From contig JALGPY010000014.1 in NCBI GenBank assembly GCA_023055425.1, forward strand, positions 12,422,501-12,486,500: DNA of 64,000 bases. The letters run 5' to 3'. This document shows positions 24,708 through 34,280 of the stretch, one piece after another. Origin of the DNA: Linanthus parryae (Eukaryota; Streptophyta; Magnoliopsida; Ericales; Polemoniaceae). Numbering within the stretch: the first letter of the stretch is position 1; each line of letters starts with the position of its first letter. A program made the translations under genes and the position numbers. The notes beneath the pieces were generated by a model. That model had not been told where the DNA came from, made no database searches, and saw nothing but the letters and a program-made list of their open reading frames with translations.

Positions 24708-26127
24708 TCTTTCGAATTTTGCAAAAAATAGCAAGGAAAATAGCTGAAACATTAATGTAATGTCTTGAACATTAATGTAATGTTGCTAGGGTTTCTCCCC
24801 CTTTTTTTTTCAACAATGAAATTTCCCGTTTTGCCCTTTTTCCGGGATTTGATTGGATATTTCTGTGGATATACAATTATGACATCAGCAATTGATACTT
24901 TGCTTGATTTTCGTGCTAATTTCTCGGTAGATAAGCACGCTTTCGTTGGGAAGTCCATCCGAATCATGACCATCCGTCATTTATTAGGATACGCAACTGA
25001 ATCGTCGTAGCCTTTAGTAGGGTAATTGATTGTTACCGCTTTTCAAGGCGTAAGTGATTGAACTTACCCTCTTTTTGAATTTTGCTGACTCATCTTAAGC
25101 AACCGAAGAGTCTGTACAGGGTCTATATAAACCCTGTCTTTGCTATTTGGGTTCTTCATCCCAAATATGTGCTTTGCCGTGAGTCCTTACGACTGCTGGC
25201 TTCAACGCTTGTTTTTCGTTGATTCATGGCAACCTCAAGTTTTGAATCCTGAGTTTGCGCTTTGTGCTATAGAAATAGTTTCCAAGATCCACTTTATGAG
25301 GCTTATTGCTCTTTATAACCATTATAAAGAAGATGCAGATAATATCTCATGTGTGTTCGAAGAAATTTCTTCGTGTATTATGTGTGCAGGTCATGTTTCC
25401 GGCCGCCTCGTGGTGAGGTGCAGCGCCGAAGTGACCGTGCTACCGTCTCGTAATGAACGGCGGAATTCTTCTTCAGCATCTCCGGAGAAGAATCCGTCAC
25501 TTTCACGTTTGTGAGCTCGGGATGACGAACCGTCGCGTTCATCCCCGTCTACAAGGAGCCCTTGCCCTTTGGAGCTTCTGCTTGCCTGTGGATCGCCGGA
25601 ACCGGTGGATCCTTGGGCAAATGTTATGGGGTGCATATCTGACAACGGTCTTGTCGGATACCGGGATCTTGAGCGTATGGCTTCATGTGGCTCTTTTAGA
25701 GCAAGATCCCCCCTGCTACAGATGTTCACCCGCAGATCTGGGCGTTGCGTAGCCGGCGTTGAAACCGGTGGGTTCATCCTTTTCTAGTCGGAATTCCCGT
25801 AGTGTGTTTCTGGCTTGTCAGACATTTTTCGAATGTATTGTAAGCCATATTGGCTGCGTAGTTAGATTCGAGCTTTTCGCTTGTAAGCTGCTATCTAGAC
25901 AGATAAATTGTAAGTCATTTGACTCGTAATGATAAATAGCTTTCTGTATTATCTGCTGTCTCTTTACAACAAAATACAATTTCGCATGCGTTTCGGCATA
26001 TTTCGCCTTGCATAATGCTATGTAATTGTTTTGCGTCTGCGATATATTGATTCGCGGGTGTTTTGCTAGATCGTTCGAGATCGTATCTTCGCAGCTGTGC
26101 CATCCCGGCATATGGGCTTGTTGGCTG
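24708..26127. other. Orphan segment of the Tat element between the antisense gene and the repeat array
   Basis: On the plus strand a TATA-like CTATATAAACCC (about 25123) precedes an open stretch (25140-25514). TGTGTGCAG|GTCATG near 25389 looks like a splice acceptor. On the minus strand an ATG-started frame (25777-25391, 128 aa; starts MNPPVSTPATQRP, rich in Ser, Arg and Gly) spans a GC-rich block with sharper composition than its surroundings. Neither product is recognisable. This may be a second accessory gene or captured sequence. Confidence 0.45.
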
Positions 26128-27045
26128 GCCATTGCGGATCATTTAAGATCGTTTTCACAACGTTGCTATCGTAGTAGATAGTCTTTAGCAGATCAATTAA
26201 GATCGTTAAGTGGTGTGAATTGCTATCATGACAGATAGGCTTTATTAAAGAATCGATTGAGATCATTTCTCACATAAACTGTTGTCGCAACAGATAGACT
26301 CTTAGAAGATCTGATAAGATCATCTTGCGCATGCGTTGCCATCGTAACAGATGGGCTTGGACGATCAACTAAAATCGCTTTGCATATAAGTTGCTATCGT
26401 AACAGATAGGCTTAGATGATTAACTAAAATCACTTTGCATATAAGTTGCTATCGTAGCAGATAGGCTTGGGTGATCAATTAAGATCGCATTTAGACAGGC
26501 TGCTATCGTAAGAGATAGGCTTATATGATCAATTAAGATCGCATTTGTATTAGCTGCTATCGTGAGAGATAGGCTTAGATGATCAATTAAGATCGCATTT
26601 GTATTGGCTGCTATCGTAAGAGATAGGCTTAGATGATCACTTAAGATCGCATTGCACTGGCTGCTATCGTAAGAGATAGGCTTAGATGATCACTTAAGAT
26701 CGCATTTGCATTAGCTGCTATCGTAAGAGATAGGCTTAGATGATCACTTAAGATCGCACTGCATTGGCTGCTATCGTAGGAGAAAGGCTTAGATGATCAC
26801 TTAAGATCGCATTTGCATTAGCTGCTATCGTAAGAGATAGGCTTAGATGATCACTTAAGATCGCATTGCATTGGCTGCTATCGTAAGAGATAGGCTTAGA
26901 TGATCACTTAAGATCGCATTGCATTGGCTGCTATCGTAAGAGATAGGCTTAGATGATCACTTAAGATCGCATTTGCATTGGCTGCTATCGTAAGAGATAG
27001 GCTTAGATGATCACTTAAGATCGCGTTTGCATTGGTTGCTATTGC
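26128..27045. repeat. Tandem array, about 17 copies of a 54-bp unit
   Basis: Each unit contains GATCACTTAAGATCGC and CTATCGTAAGAGATAG. The second is a small inverted repeat (CTATC/GATAG) able to form a hairpin. Copies on the right are nearly identical and those on the left are increasingly diverged in length and sequence. Variable tandem repeats in this position, downstream of integrase, are known in Tat/Ogre elements and can seed satellites. Confidence 0.93.
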
Positions 27046-27262
27046 GGCGAATAAACTATTGTTAAAAGTAATAACAAATTGAATAGAGCAACGTAAACAG
27101 CTAGAAATGTGAACTTCTCATTTGGGAGAATTCTTTTATTACAACGCTCTCATATGGGAGAGATGAGGTTACAATCCTCTCATATGGGAGAGGAGATTGC
27201 GTAAATCGTAGCCACATGAGACATTAAACAACGTTATCATAGAACGTATGAAATGAGAGAAG

Positions 27263-30200
27263 TCAGGGATAGTACTTCTTGATCCAGCGCATGTTGACTG
27301 AACTCGGAGTTGAGGTTGTGCCGTGCAACCTTCGTATGCTGCAGTAGCCACTATCGAAGACTTCTGTGACTTCGAAGGGTCCTTCCCAATTAGCTGCGAA
27401 CTTTGGGTGAGTTGCTTCTCGCATACAGTGGTCAGATGCGCGCAAGACCAAGTCTCCGACTGCGAAATCCCTTCGCTGGACTGTCTTGTTGTAAGCGCGT
27501 GCGATTCTTTCCTGGTACCGCTTGTTAGTCCTTTTGGCTTGTTCTCGCTTTTCTTCCAGCAGGACTAAGTCATGATCGCGTTGATTTTCATAGAGTGCAT
27601 GGAAGGCCAGCCTTGCCGAATTGACTCTAACCTCCGCAGGTACTACAGCTTCGGCCCCATAACACAGTAGAAATGGCGAGGCCCCTGTGGGTGTCCTTGG
27701 AGAAGTTCTGTAGGCCCACAGAGCTATGCTTAGAGAGTCGGCCCACTTCTTGTGGTCGTCTGCGACCATCTTGCTCAATATTCTCAACAGCGTCTTGTTA
27801 GTCGCTTCAGCTTGTCCGTTTCCCTTTGGGTAGTAAGGGGTAGAACATATCTGCCTGATATTGTACTCCGCTAATTTCGCAGCTACCTGGCGATTAACAA
27901 AAGGAGTACCGTTATCTGAAAGAATGGTGTTTGGGATTCCGAACCTGCATACGATGCTTTCTTGGATAAAATTGACCACAGCCAGCGCATTTGCTGTCTT
28001 TAGTGGTATTGCTTCCACCCACTTGGTGAACAGCTCGGTTGCGGTGAGAATGAAATGGTTCCCGTGCGACATCGGTCGGATGGGACCGATGAAGTCCAAA
28101 GCCCACGTGTGAAATGGCCATGGCGTCCCTAGTGCATGTAGATCCACGGCGGGAGCGTGCACTAGGTTCCCTTTGAATTGGCATTCCTGGCAGCGTCGCA
28201 CTTTGGTGCGGCAATCGACTTCCATCGTGGGCCAGAAATATCCGATTGAGAGGAGCTGTCTGCATAATTTCGCACCTCCTTGATGTTCCACCTGATGAGA
28301 AAGGTCCATGACTTCCTGTGCTTCTCTGTCGTCTAGACATCGCAGCAAGTTGCCCTCGTGGCCTTTTCGCCAAAGTAGGTTTTCCTGTACCAAATATCGA
28401 GACGCTTTCCTTTTCAATTTTTCGGCTTCCTTTCTCAATTCGGGCACGGTGCCCTGAGTGAGAAAATCGAACAGTGGCTTCCTCCAGTCCGTGTCGTCAT
28501 CGATCAGGGCGATGAGTAGAGAATCTTTGATTAGTGCGCAACTTTCGCACTTCCCTTGTATCAGGGCTGCGGCTATTGACATATCTGGCCAATAGATGCC
28601 ATATCTCTGAGCCTTCCTGTAGATTGACACCTCGCTTTCTCCACAAGCGTGTTGGTGAATCTTTTCTAACAGCTGTTGTCCCTCCTGCTCGGAGACGCAT
28701 CGCATGAGTATTCCCCCGGGACCCTTGTAGTAAAGGGTGTTGTCGTGAATGCAGTATCCTTTTGTGAGTGCCCAGCTTTCGTTGCTGGTGCCCTTCGCAA
28801 TAGCTTGCAGGATTGGTTTTCGCCAGTCTGCATCATCCATGTGTTCGTCGTCGCACGCATCTTCTGTCAATGCCGACGATGTTCGCACTTCGATGGAAAT
28901 CCTTGCGGGGCACTTGTCTATGCTGACCTTAGACCCCAGAGTTGCTAAGGCGTCTGCGTGCCTGTTGTCTGCTCGGGGCTTGTGCTCGTACTTCACATCG
29001 CAGAATTGTTGCATCAGCTTCTGTACTAGGGTGCGATAAGACAGGAGGTTGATCTCCTTCAAACCATATTCGCCCGAGGCTTGCTTAACAATCAGCTTGG
29101 AATCTCCCATGACTGTTAAGTTGCTCACTTCCAAAGCTTTCGCCGCACGGAGCCCCACAATGAGAGCCTCGTATTCTGCTTCGTTGTTTGTGACGGCGAA
29201 GTTGAGCTTTGCGGACATCTGTATGACTTCCCCGTCTGGCTTTGTCAAGACTATCCCAATGCCTCCGCCTTTCCTGGTTGACGAACCGTCGAAGTGGAGG
29301 GTCCAATAGGGCACGTCGATTGCGTAGATTTCAGGGCCTTCGAGCTCTTCTTCGATCACGGGTTCGTGGCTGTTGTCGGGAAACTGTGCCAACAGATCCG
29401 CTACCGCCTGCGACTTGATCGCTCGCGGTCGCACGCATGTGATATCGTATTGGGAAATGGTCATGTACCATTTCGCCAGTCTCCCTCCCGGAGTAGTGTG
29501 AGTTAGCAAGTATCTTATGGGGTCGCTCTTGGTGACCACTACTACTTTGTGTGATGCAAAATAGTGTTTCAACTTCTCTATCACAAAGAATAAAGCAAGG
29601 CAATGACGTTCGATGTCTGTGTACCTTGATTCAGCAGGCTGCACGATGCGAGAGATGTAGTAGATAGGCCTCTCCTGGCCTTCATACTCCTGAGCCAAGA
29701 GCGCTCCTATAGATCTCCTCGTAGATGTCAGATATAGCAGAAGCGGTGATCCCAGTTGAGGCGCGATCATTATCTTTGAAGACGTAAGTAAATCCTTCAG
29801 CTTTCTGAATGCGACTTCGTGCTCCGGAGCCCAGTTGTACGTGGCGTCCTTTTTGAGAAGAGTGCTGAAACAGCATGTGATTTCGGCAATTGCTGGGATG
29901 AATCTCCGCAGATAGGATAGCTTTCCTAAAAATGTCTTTAATGCACTCTGATCATGGGGTGGCGTCATGCCAGTGATAGCTGATACTTTCGCGGGATCGG
30001 GCTCGATCCCTTGGCGATGAACCACGCATCCCAAGAATTTCCCTGATGTTACTCCGAACGCGCATTTCATGGGATTCATCTTTAGTTGAAAGCGCCTGCA
30101 TCTATTGAACACCTTTCGCAGGTCTGCGAGGTGGTCTGCTTCGTGCTTGGATTTAACCACCAGGTCATCCACGTAGAATTCCACCTCCTTGTGCATCATG

Positions 30201-30988
30201 TCGTGGAATAGAGCCATCATGGCCCGCTGATAGGTCGCGCCCGCGTTCTTAAGACCGAACGGCATCACCGTGTAGTTGAATACCCCCACAGGAGTGATGA
30301 ATGCAGTTTTCCGCGCATCATCGGGATCCATCTTGATTTGATTGTATCCGCTGAAGCCGTCCATGAAACTGAACATGCGATGACCCGCTATTGAATCGAT
30401 AAGCAAATCGATGTTGGGCAGTGGGAAATCGTCCTTAGGGAAAAAGCGATTGAGATATCGGAAATCCACGCAAATGCGGAGCTGTCCGTTCTTCTTCACC
30501 ACTGGCACGATGTTGGCCAGCCATGTGGGATGATGGTTCGGTTCTATGAACTTGGCATCTAGGAGTTTGACGATCTCCTGCTTGATCTTCACGTTGAGTT
30601 CTGGCCTGAAGCTTCTGGTGCTTTGCTTGACTGGTTTAGACCCTGGGATGATGTCTAAACGGTGCATGGTGATGCTTGTATCCAGACCTGGCATCTCATC
30701 ATACTCCCATGCGCACACGTCTTTGTACTCAGTTAGAAGCTGCAGCAGTCCCTGTTCCTCTTCGCTTGTGAGGTCCGCACTCAGGAAGACTGGCCTTTTC
30801 TTTTCCTCGTTCGGGCTAAGGAACACTTCCTTTAGTTCTTGCTTTTGCGGTCTTGGCCTGTCTTCCATGCATTCAGGCGCTTCTTTGAGTTTCTCGTCCG
30901 GAGTGCCCTGTGTTGGCTCTTTCGTCAGCGCAATTTGCTCGATTTGATTGATTTGCTCAGGGATATCCCCATGCCCGCGTGAGGACAT
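27263..30988 (-). CDS. pol: Pol of Tat copy B: RT, RNase H, archaeal-type RNase H, integrase
   Basis: 1241 aa and intact. Reverse transcriptase lies at about 120-330, with VDFRYLNRFFPKDDFPLP, MPFGLKNAGATYQR and the catalytic FYVDDLVV near residue 272. A gypsy-type RNase H lies at about 400-510 (YISRIVQPAESRYTDIE). A second, archaeal-type RNase H starts near 560 (LHFDGSSTRKGGGIG, NNEAEYEAL, MGDSKLIVKQ). Integrase has an HHCC zinc finger at about 900-935 and the catalytic triad Asp about 958 (WALDFIGP), Asp about 1023 (LSDNGTPF) and Glu about 1058 (GNGQAEATNK). The tandem RNase H pair marks the Tat lineage. It is in the same frame as gag and protease. Confidence 0.95.
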   Translation of the reverse strand: MSSRGHGDIPEQINQIEQIALTKEPTQGTPDEKLKEAPECMEDRPRPQKQELKEVFLSPNEEKKRPVFLSADLTSEEEQGLLQLLTEYKDVCAWEYDEMPGLDTSITMHRLDIIPGSKPVKQSTRSFRPELNVKIKQEIVKLLDAKFIEPNHHPTWLANIVPVVKKNGQLRICVDFRYLNRFFPKDDFPLPNIDLLIDSIAGHRMFSFMDGFSGYNQIKMDPDDARKTAFITPVGVFNYTVMPFGLKNAGATYQRAMMALFHDMMHKEVEFYVDDLVVKSKHEADHLADLRKVFNRCRRFQLKMNPMKCAFGVTSGKFLGCVVHRQGIEPDPAKVSAITGMTPPHDQSALKTFLGKLSYLRRFIPAIAEITCCFSTLLKKDATYNWAPEHEVAFRKLKDLLTSSKIMIAPQLGSPLLLYLTSTRRSIGALLAQEYEGQERPIYYISRIVQPAESRYTDIERHCLALFFVIEKLKHYFASHKVVVVTKSDPIRYLLTHTTPGGRLAKWYMTISQYDITCVRPRAIKSQAVADLLAQFPDNSHEPVIEEELEGPEIYAIDVPYWTLHFDGSSTRKGGGIGIVLTKPDGEVIQMSAKLNFAVTNNEAEYEALIVGLRAAKALEVSNLTVMGDSKLIVKQASGEYGLKEINLLSYRTLVQKLMQQFCDVKYEHKPRADNRHADALATLGSKVSIDKCPARISIEVRTSSALTEDACDDEHMDDADWRKPILQAIAKGTSNESWALTKGYCIHDNTLYYKGPGGILMRCVSEQEGQQLLEKIHQHACGESEVSIYRKAQRYGIYWPDMSIAAALIQGKCESCALIKDSLLIALIDDDTDWRKPLFDFLTQGTVPELRKEAEKLKRKASRYLVQENLLWRKGHEGNLLRCLDDREAQEVMDLSHQVEHQGGAKLCRQLLSIGYFWPTMEVDCRTKVRRCQECQFKGNLVHAPAVDLHALGTPWPFHTWALDFIGPIRPMSHGNHFILTATELFTKWVEAIPLKTANALAVVNFIQESIVCRFGIPNTILSDNGTPFVNRQVAAKLAEYNIRQICSTPYYPKGNGQAEATNKTLLRILSKMVADDHKKWADSLSIALWAYRTSPRTPTGASPFLLCYGAEAVVPAEVRVNSARLAFHALYENQRDHDLVLLEEKREQAKRTNKRYQERIARAYNKTVQRRDFAVGDLVLRASDHCMREATHPKFAANWEGPFEVTEVFDSGYCSIRRLHGTTSTPSSVNMRWIKKYYP

Positions 30989-31000
30989 CCCCGCGCACCT

Positions 31001-32017
31001 TCATATGCGGTAGCATTTCTTCCCATTGGCGTAGAAGCTCTCTATCTCCTTGCCTTTGGGGTCATGCTTTGCGATCCTCTTCAGAGTATACACGTTCTTT
31101 CGATGATATGCGATATGTGGCGCCTCTTCGCGTGTAGGCGGCTTTTCCTTGGCATCTTCCCTTGTCACCATCACGCCCGCAGGTGACTGGTCCTTGATGT
31201 CCTCCCAGAGAGGCAAAGGAGTAGGGTTGAATGGCCCGGGTGTTTGCTCGTCTGCCATCTCAGCGAACCACACCGCCTCGCTGAGATGTGCTTCGTCCAA
31301 GTTGAACGGGTTTGTCGAAGCCGGTATCTCGACTATTCTGTCGTTCCAGATAGCTTTCATAACCTGGTGAGCCGTCGAAGGGACTGTGTCGAAACGATGA
31401 ATCCAGGCTCGACCTATAATCATGTGGTATGTGGTGTTCGCGTCTATGACATAAAACTTCGCGGAGCACTTGATTTTGCCAATCTGAACGCCCAGGCGGA
31501 TCCATCCGATCGTCATTCTAGAGTCGCTTCCGAATCCCACCAGCGGAGATGGACGCTTGACTACCTTGTGCTCGGGGATCCCTGCTAGCTTCAGTGTGTG
31601 GAGTGGAACAACATTGACCGCTGCTCCTCCATCGACGAATGCTCGCTTGAATTCGACACCGTTGATGATGGCGGTCACGTACAGAGGTCTCTGGTGGCTC
31701 GCATCCGTCTTCTCGTCGCTGGCGGAAAAGGTCATAATCCTTTCCATAGAGCGGGATGCCCTTATGACTTTCCCGTTGGAGACCACGAGGTCCTCCTCGT
31801 AGTCCTCCGCTATCCTTAAGATTGCTTTCGTCATATCAGTCCGGCACTTCTCGGAGAAATTCATCTCGTCGAAGAATTTGTTGAAGCCGTGCGACCCTTT
31901 CATGCGGTCGGCACGTTCATCCTCCGTGTCCATGCTATAATCTTCGTCTTCATGGATCTCGGCGACAATGGGTAGGCCATCCTCTGCGACTTCTTCCAAG
32001 TCGACGATTGAGATCAT
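31001..32017 (-). CDS. pro: Protease region of Tat copy B
   Basis: 338 aa from an ATG at 32017, two codons after the gag TAG and in the same frame. An acidic lead is followed by an aspartic protease fold: AFVDGGAAVNVV (Asp at about residue 129; the D-G-G-A form replaces the usual DSG/DTG, as is common in Tat-lineage elements), then MIIGRAWIH. It would cut the Gag-Pol polyprotein. The frame ends at TGA (31001-31003); four codons later, still in frame, pol opens. Translation of protease as a Gag fusion by TAG readthrough is possible but not shown. Confidence 0.88.
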   Translation of the reverse strand: MISIVDLEEVAEDGLPIVAEIHEDEDYSMDTEDERADRMKGSHGFNKFFDEMNFSEKCRTDMTKAILRIAEDYEEDLVVSNGKVIRASRSMERIMTFSASDEKTDASHQRPLYVTAIINGVEFKRAFVDGGAAVNVVPLHTLKLAGIPEHKVVKRPSPLVGFGSDSRMTIGWIRLGVQIGKIKCSAKFYVIDANTTYHMIIGRAWIHRFDTVPSTAHQVMKAIWNDRIVEIPASTNPFNLDEAHLSEAVWFAEMADEQTPGPFNPTPLPLWEDIKDQSPAGVMVTREDAKEKPPTREEAPHIAYHRKNVYTLKRIAKHDPKGKEIESFYANGKKCYRI

Positions 32018-32023
32018 AGCGAC

Positions 32024-33613
32024 CTATTTGCCCTTCGAGCCCGGTTCCGCATGCGCGGGAAGCGGGTTGTTGCGCACGTCCTTCCGGTGGTCGCTGACGA
32101 TGAGCTCGCCGTTCTTCATCTTCTGATCGAACGCGAACCTGAGTTTCTTGCACTCGGCGGTGGGATGCATGACCTTGCCGTGGTACTCACACCACTTAGG
32201 GTCCCTCACCATCTCCTTGGAGGGTGTTTTCTCGAGCGGTGGCAGGACGCCGTCCTTGCGCCACTGTTTGCAGAGGTCACTTGCTTCCTCTACCGAGCAT
32301 GGCAGAGGCGGTACATCGAAGTTCACAACCTTCGCTTGTTTCTGGGGCGAAACTGTATTGACCTCAGCTTCGCGTCCCCGCTTGTAGCTAAACCTTCCGA
32401 TCTTGTAAGTGGTGCCGCTCGCAGGTCGCTCTGGAGCGTTCTTCTTTTTCTGTCTCTCAACTATGGGCTCGATGTTCTTCGTGCATTCGATTAGTTTTGA
32501 AAACGTAGGTGTTTGCAAATTGATAAGCATACATTTGTATTCATCTCGCATGCACTGCAGGCATATCTCTACGAGACGGCTTTCGGGCATTGGATCTTTG
32601 CACTCCAAGGATTTCGCCCTGAATTTCTTAATGAAGGTGATTCCGTCCTCTTCGCGCTTCTGGTACATCCGCGAGAGATGAATCATCGTCACCTTTTCTT
32701 CCATCTGGAAGAACTTGGTATAGAACTTCTGGACCATGTCGTCCCAAGTCTTCACGGATCCGGCCTCCAGTGTTCGGTACCATTTGTATGCTACGTTCCC
32801 AAGAGACTTTGGGAACTCTCGCATCAGCAGTTTGGGATCGGCTCCGTACGGACCCATGACATCAATGAAACGCATAACATGCTCATGAGCGTTTCCATTG
32901 ACGTCCTCGAACTTATCCCATTTAGGAGCCTTGTACCCCGCCGGGTTAGGCATGAGATAGATCTCTCGCGGGATAGGTGGATCGTTGTCTAACTTCGGGA
33001 TAATGGTATCCGCGAATGACTGATGAGCCAGGATAGTGTCCACGCGCTTCTGCAAAGACGTCATGCATTCTGGAATGCTCCCCTCGGTAGTTGACGGAGG
33101 GGTTGCCGTGGGCGGCGGCGACACATATGCCGCCGGAGGATTGGGAGCGTACTGACTACCCGCATTTCCCCAGATCATCGTTGGGGGAGGCAAAGGGTAC
33201 TGCAGAGTTGGGTTGGACGCCAAAGCCGAGGGCTGAGGAGCGTGAGCAGCAGGAGGCAGCATCTGTGCCGTTGACCCCTGAACCGAAGGCAACTGCGTAG
33301 CCGACGGTGGAGTCTGCAGATGAGGGTTGGGAGGTGTGGCTAACACTCCCAATCCTGGAGCGGTAGGGGTTCCTCCTCCCTGAGGGATAGCGGTGGCTGG
33401 TGGAGGATTCGGCGCAAGGGTGCCCAGAACGGCCAAGATTTGTTCTAGTTGTGCAGATTGAGATTTGAGAGCCTTCGCCTGACTTTGGACAGTGGCGTCC
33501 AAAGACTCTAAAGTCGGTGCTTCGCCGGGAGTCGTCGGAGTACTGCAGGTCTCGTCTCCCGAGGGAGTTTCGGTAGAGGGCGATCGGTTGCTGACATCAT
33601 CCTCCTGAGACAT
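32024..33613 (-). CDS. gag: Gag of Tat copy B
   Basis: 529 aa from the ATG at 33613, the first ATG after the primer site. The N-terminal 200 residues are Pro/Ala/Thr-rich and low complexity. A retrotransposon Gag domain follows at about 230-350 (KWDKFEDVNGNAHEHVMRF, YKWYRTLE, FYTKFFQME). Near the C-terminus WCEYHGKVMHPTAECKKL is the histidine-cysteine remnant usual in this lineage in place of a full CCHC knuckle. It should form the particle that packages the RNA. The frame ends at a TAG (32024-32026), and the same frame is open again immediately after it as protease. Confidence 0.9.
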   Translation of the reverse strand: MSQEDDVSNRSPSTETPSGDETCSTPTTPGEAPTLESLDATVQSQAKALKSQSAQLEQILAVLGTLAPNPPPATAIPQGGGTPTAPGLGVLATPPNPHLQTPPSATQLPSVQGSTAQMLPPAAHAPQPSALASNPTLQYPLPPPTMIWGNAGSQYAPNPPAAYVSPPPTATPPSTTEGSIPECMTSLQKRVDTILAHQSFADTIIPKLDNDPPIPREIYLMPNPAGYKAPKWDKFEDVNGNAHEHVMRFIDVMGPYGADPKLLMREFPKSLGNVAYKWYRTLEAGSVKTWDDMVQKFYTKFFQMEEKVTMIHLSRMYQKREEDGITFIKKFRAKSLECKDPMPESRLVEICLQCMRDEYKCMLINLQTPTFSKLIECTKNIEPIVERQKKKNAPERPASGTTYKIGRFSYKRGREAEVNTVSPQKQAKVVNFDVPPLPCSVEEASDLCKQWRKDGVLPPLEKTPSKEMVRDPKWCEYHGKVMHPTAECKKLRFAFDQKMKNGELIVSDHRKDVRNNPLPAHAEPGSKGK

Positions 33614-33633
33614 GGTTGCTTTTGCTGGTAAGT

Positions 33634-33653
33634 TCACGTCGGGTTCACCAAAA
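33634..33653 (-). promoter_or_regulatory. Primer binding site
   Basis: Minus strand TTTTGGTGAACCCGACGTGA begins right after the 5' LTR. TGG at the start of the match fits pairing to the CCA end of a tRNA. I could not name the tRNA with confidence. Confidence 0.7.
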
Positions 33654-34280
33654 TGTGCACAAGAGATTCCGGCGGGGAGACCTCCGTGTGCACCGTGTGC
33701 AGTGGATCAAGGATCGCACAGGAAGAATAGGGGTGTGTGTAGGGAGAGAGTAAGGCAGTAGCAATGTCTGAGAGAGAGACAGAGGTTTGGCAGAGCTTCC
33801 GCGTATGGCAGTGTGTTCTCCTTTGTATGGAAAGGTTGACGATCTATATATAGTGGAGAACGTGACCGTTGTAGTGTGGTTAATGCGCCCATTAATGGCG
33901 GCTTAATTAGCTTAACCATAACGGCACGTCCGTCCGAGTATATAGGAACCGTTTAGAGCACGTGGTGCGCGAATACCGGAACCGTTACGGGGTTGACCGG
34001 GTTTGACCGGATTGACCGGGTTTATGGAGCTCGTGCCATAAATCTCTCAAAACAGTTACTAAAGGTCGCGCGCGGGCTTGGCTCGCACGCGACAGGGCTT
34101 ACTCTAGCCTCCAAACCACAAAGTCCCTACAAGTCCCGTGCAGTGGTATGCGAGGGCTCTGTCTCGCAGCCCCCACATGGATCAGCTCGGCTGGTGATCC
34201 AGTGTGTATGGAGCACAATATGGTGTGCTGGATGGCCGCCACGTGGCCAAGATCTGTCATGTCAGAAAGCAGTATCTACA
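33654..34280 (-). repeat. 5' LTR of Tat copy B
   Basis: 627 bp and intact; it supplies the sense promoter for minus-strand transcription. CTATATACTCGG (minus strand, about 33940) and TATATATAGATC (about 33850) are TATA candidates. Confidence 0.97.

Larger units (their letters stand above)
19098..34280 (-). mobile_element. Complete Tat-lineage Ty3/gypsy retrotransposon, 15,183 bp (copy B)
   Basis: Two 627-bp LTRs flanked by the 5-bp duplication CCCAT (19093-19097 and 34281-34285). On the minus strand the order is 5' LTR, primer site, gag, protease, RT, RNase H, second (archaeal-type) RNase H, integrase, 54-bp tandem repeats, an antisense gene, polypurine tract and 3' LTR. The second RNase H and the antisense gene between pol and the 3' LTR point to the Tat lineage (Retand/Ogre relatives). 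The LTRs differ at about 4 of 627 positions, so the insertion is recent, about 0.25 million years if 1.3e-8 substitutions per site per year applies. Confidence 0.96.

Noticed and set aside
26128..27045. Array of short repeats that could be mistaken for a CRISPR
   Set aside because: The units abut with no unique spacers, and the surroundings are a plant retrotransposon. It is an ordinary tandem repeat.
27323..33300. Plus-strand frames opposite gag-pol of the Tat element
   Set aside because: Shadows of the intact minus-strand polyprotein; no splice structure or domain.
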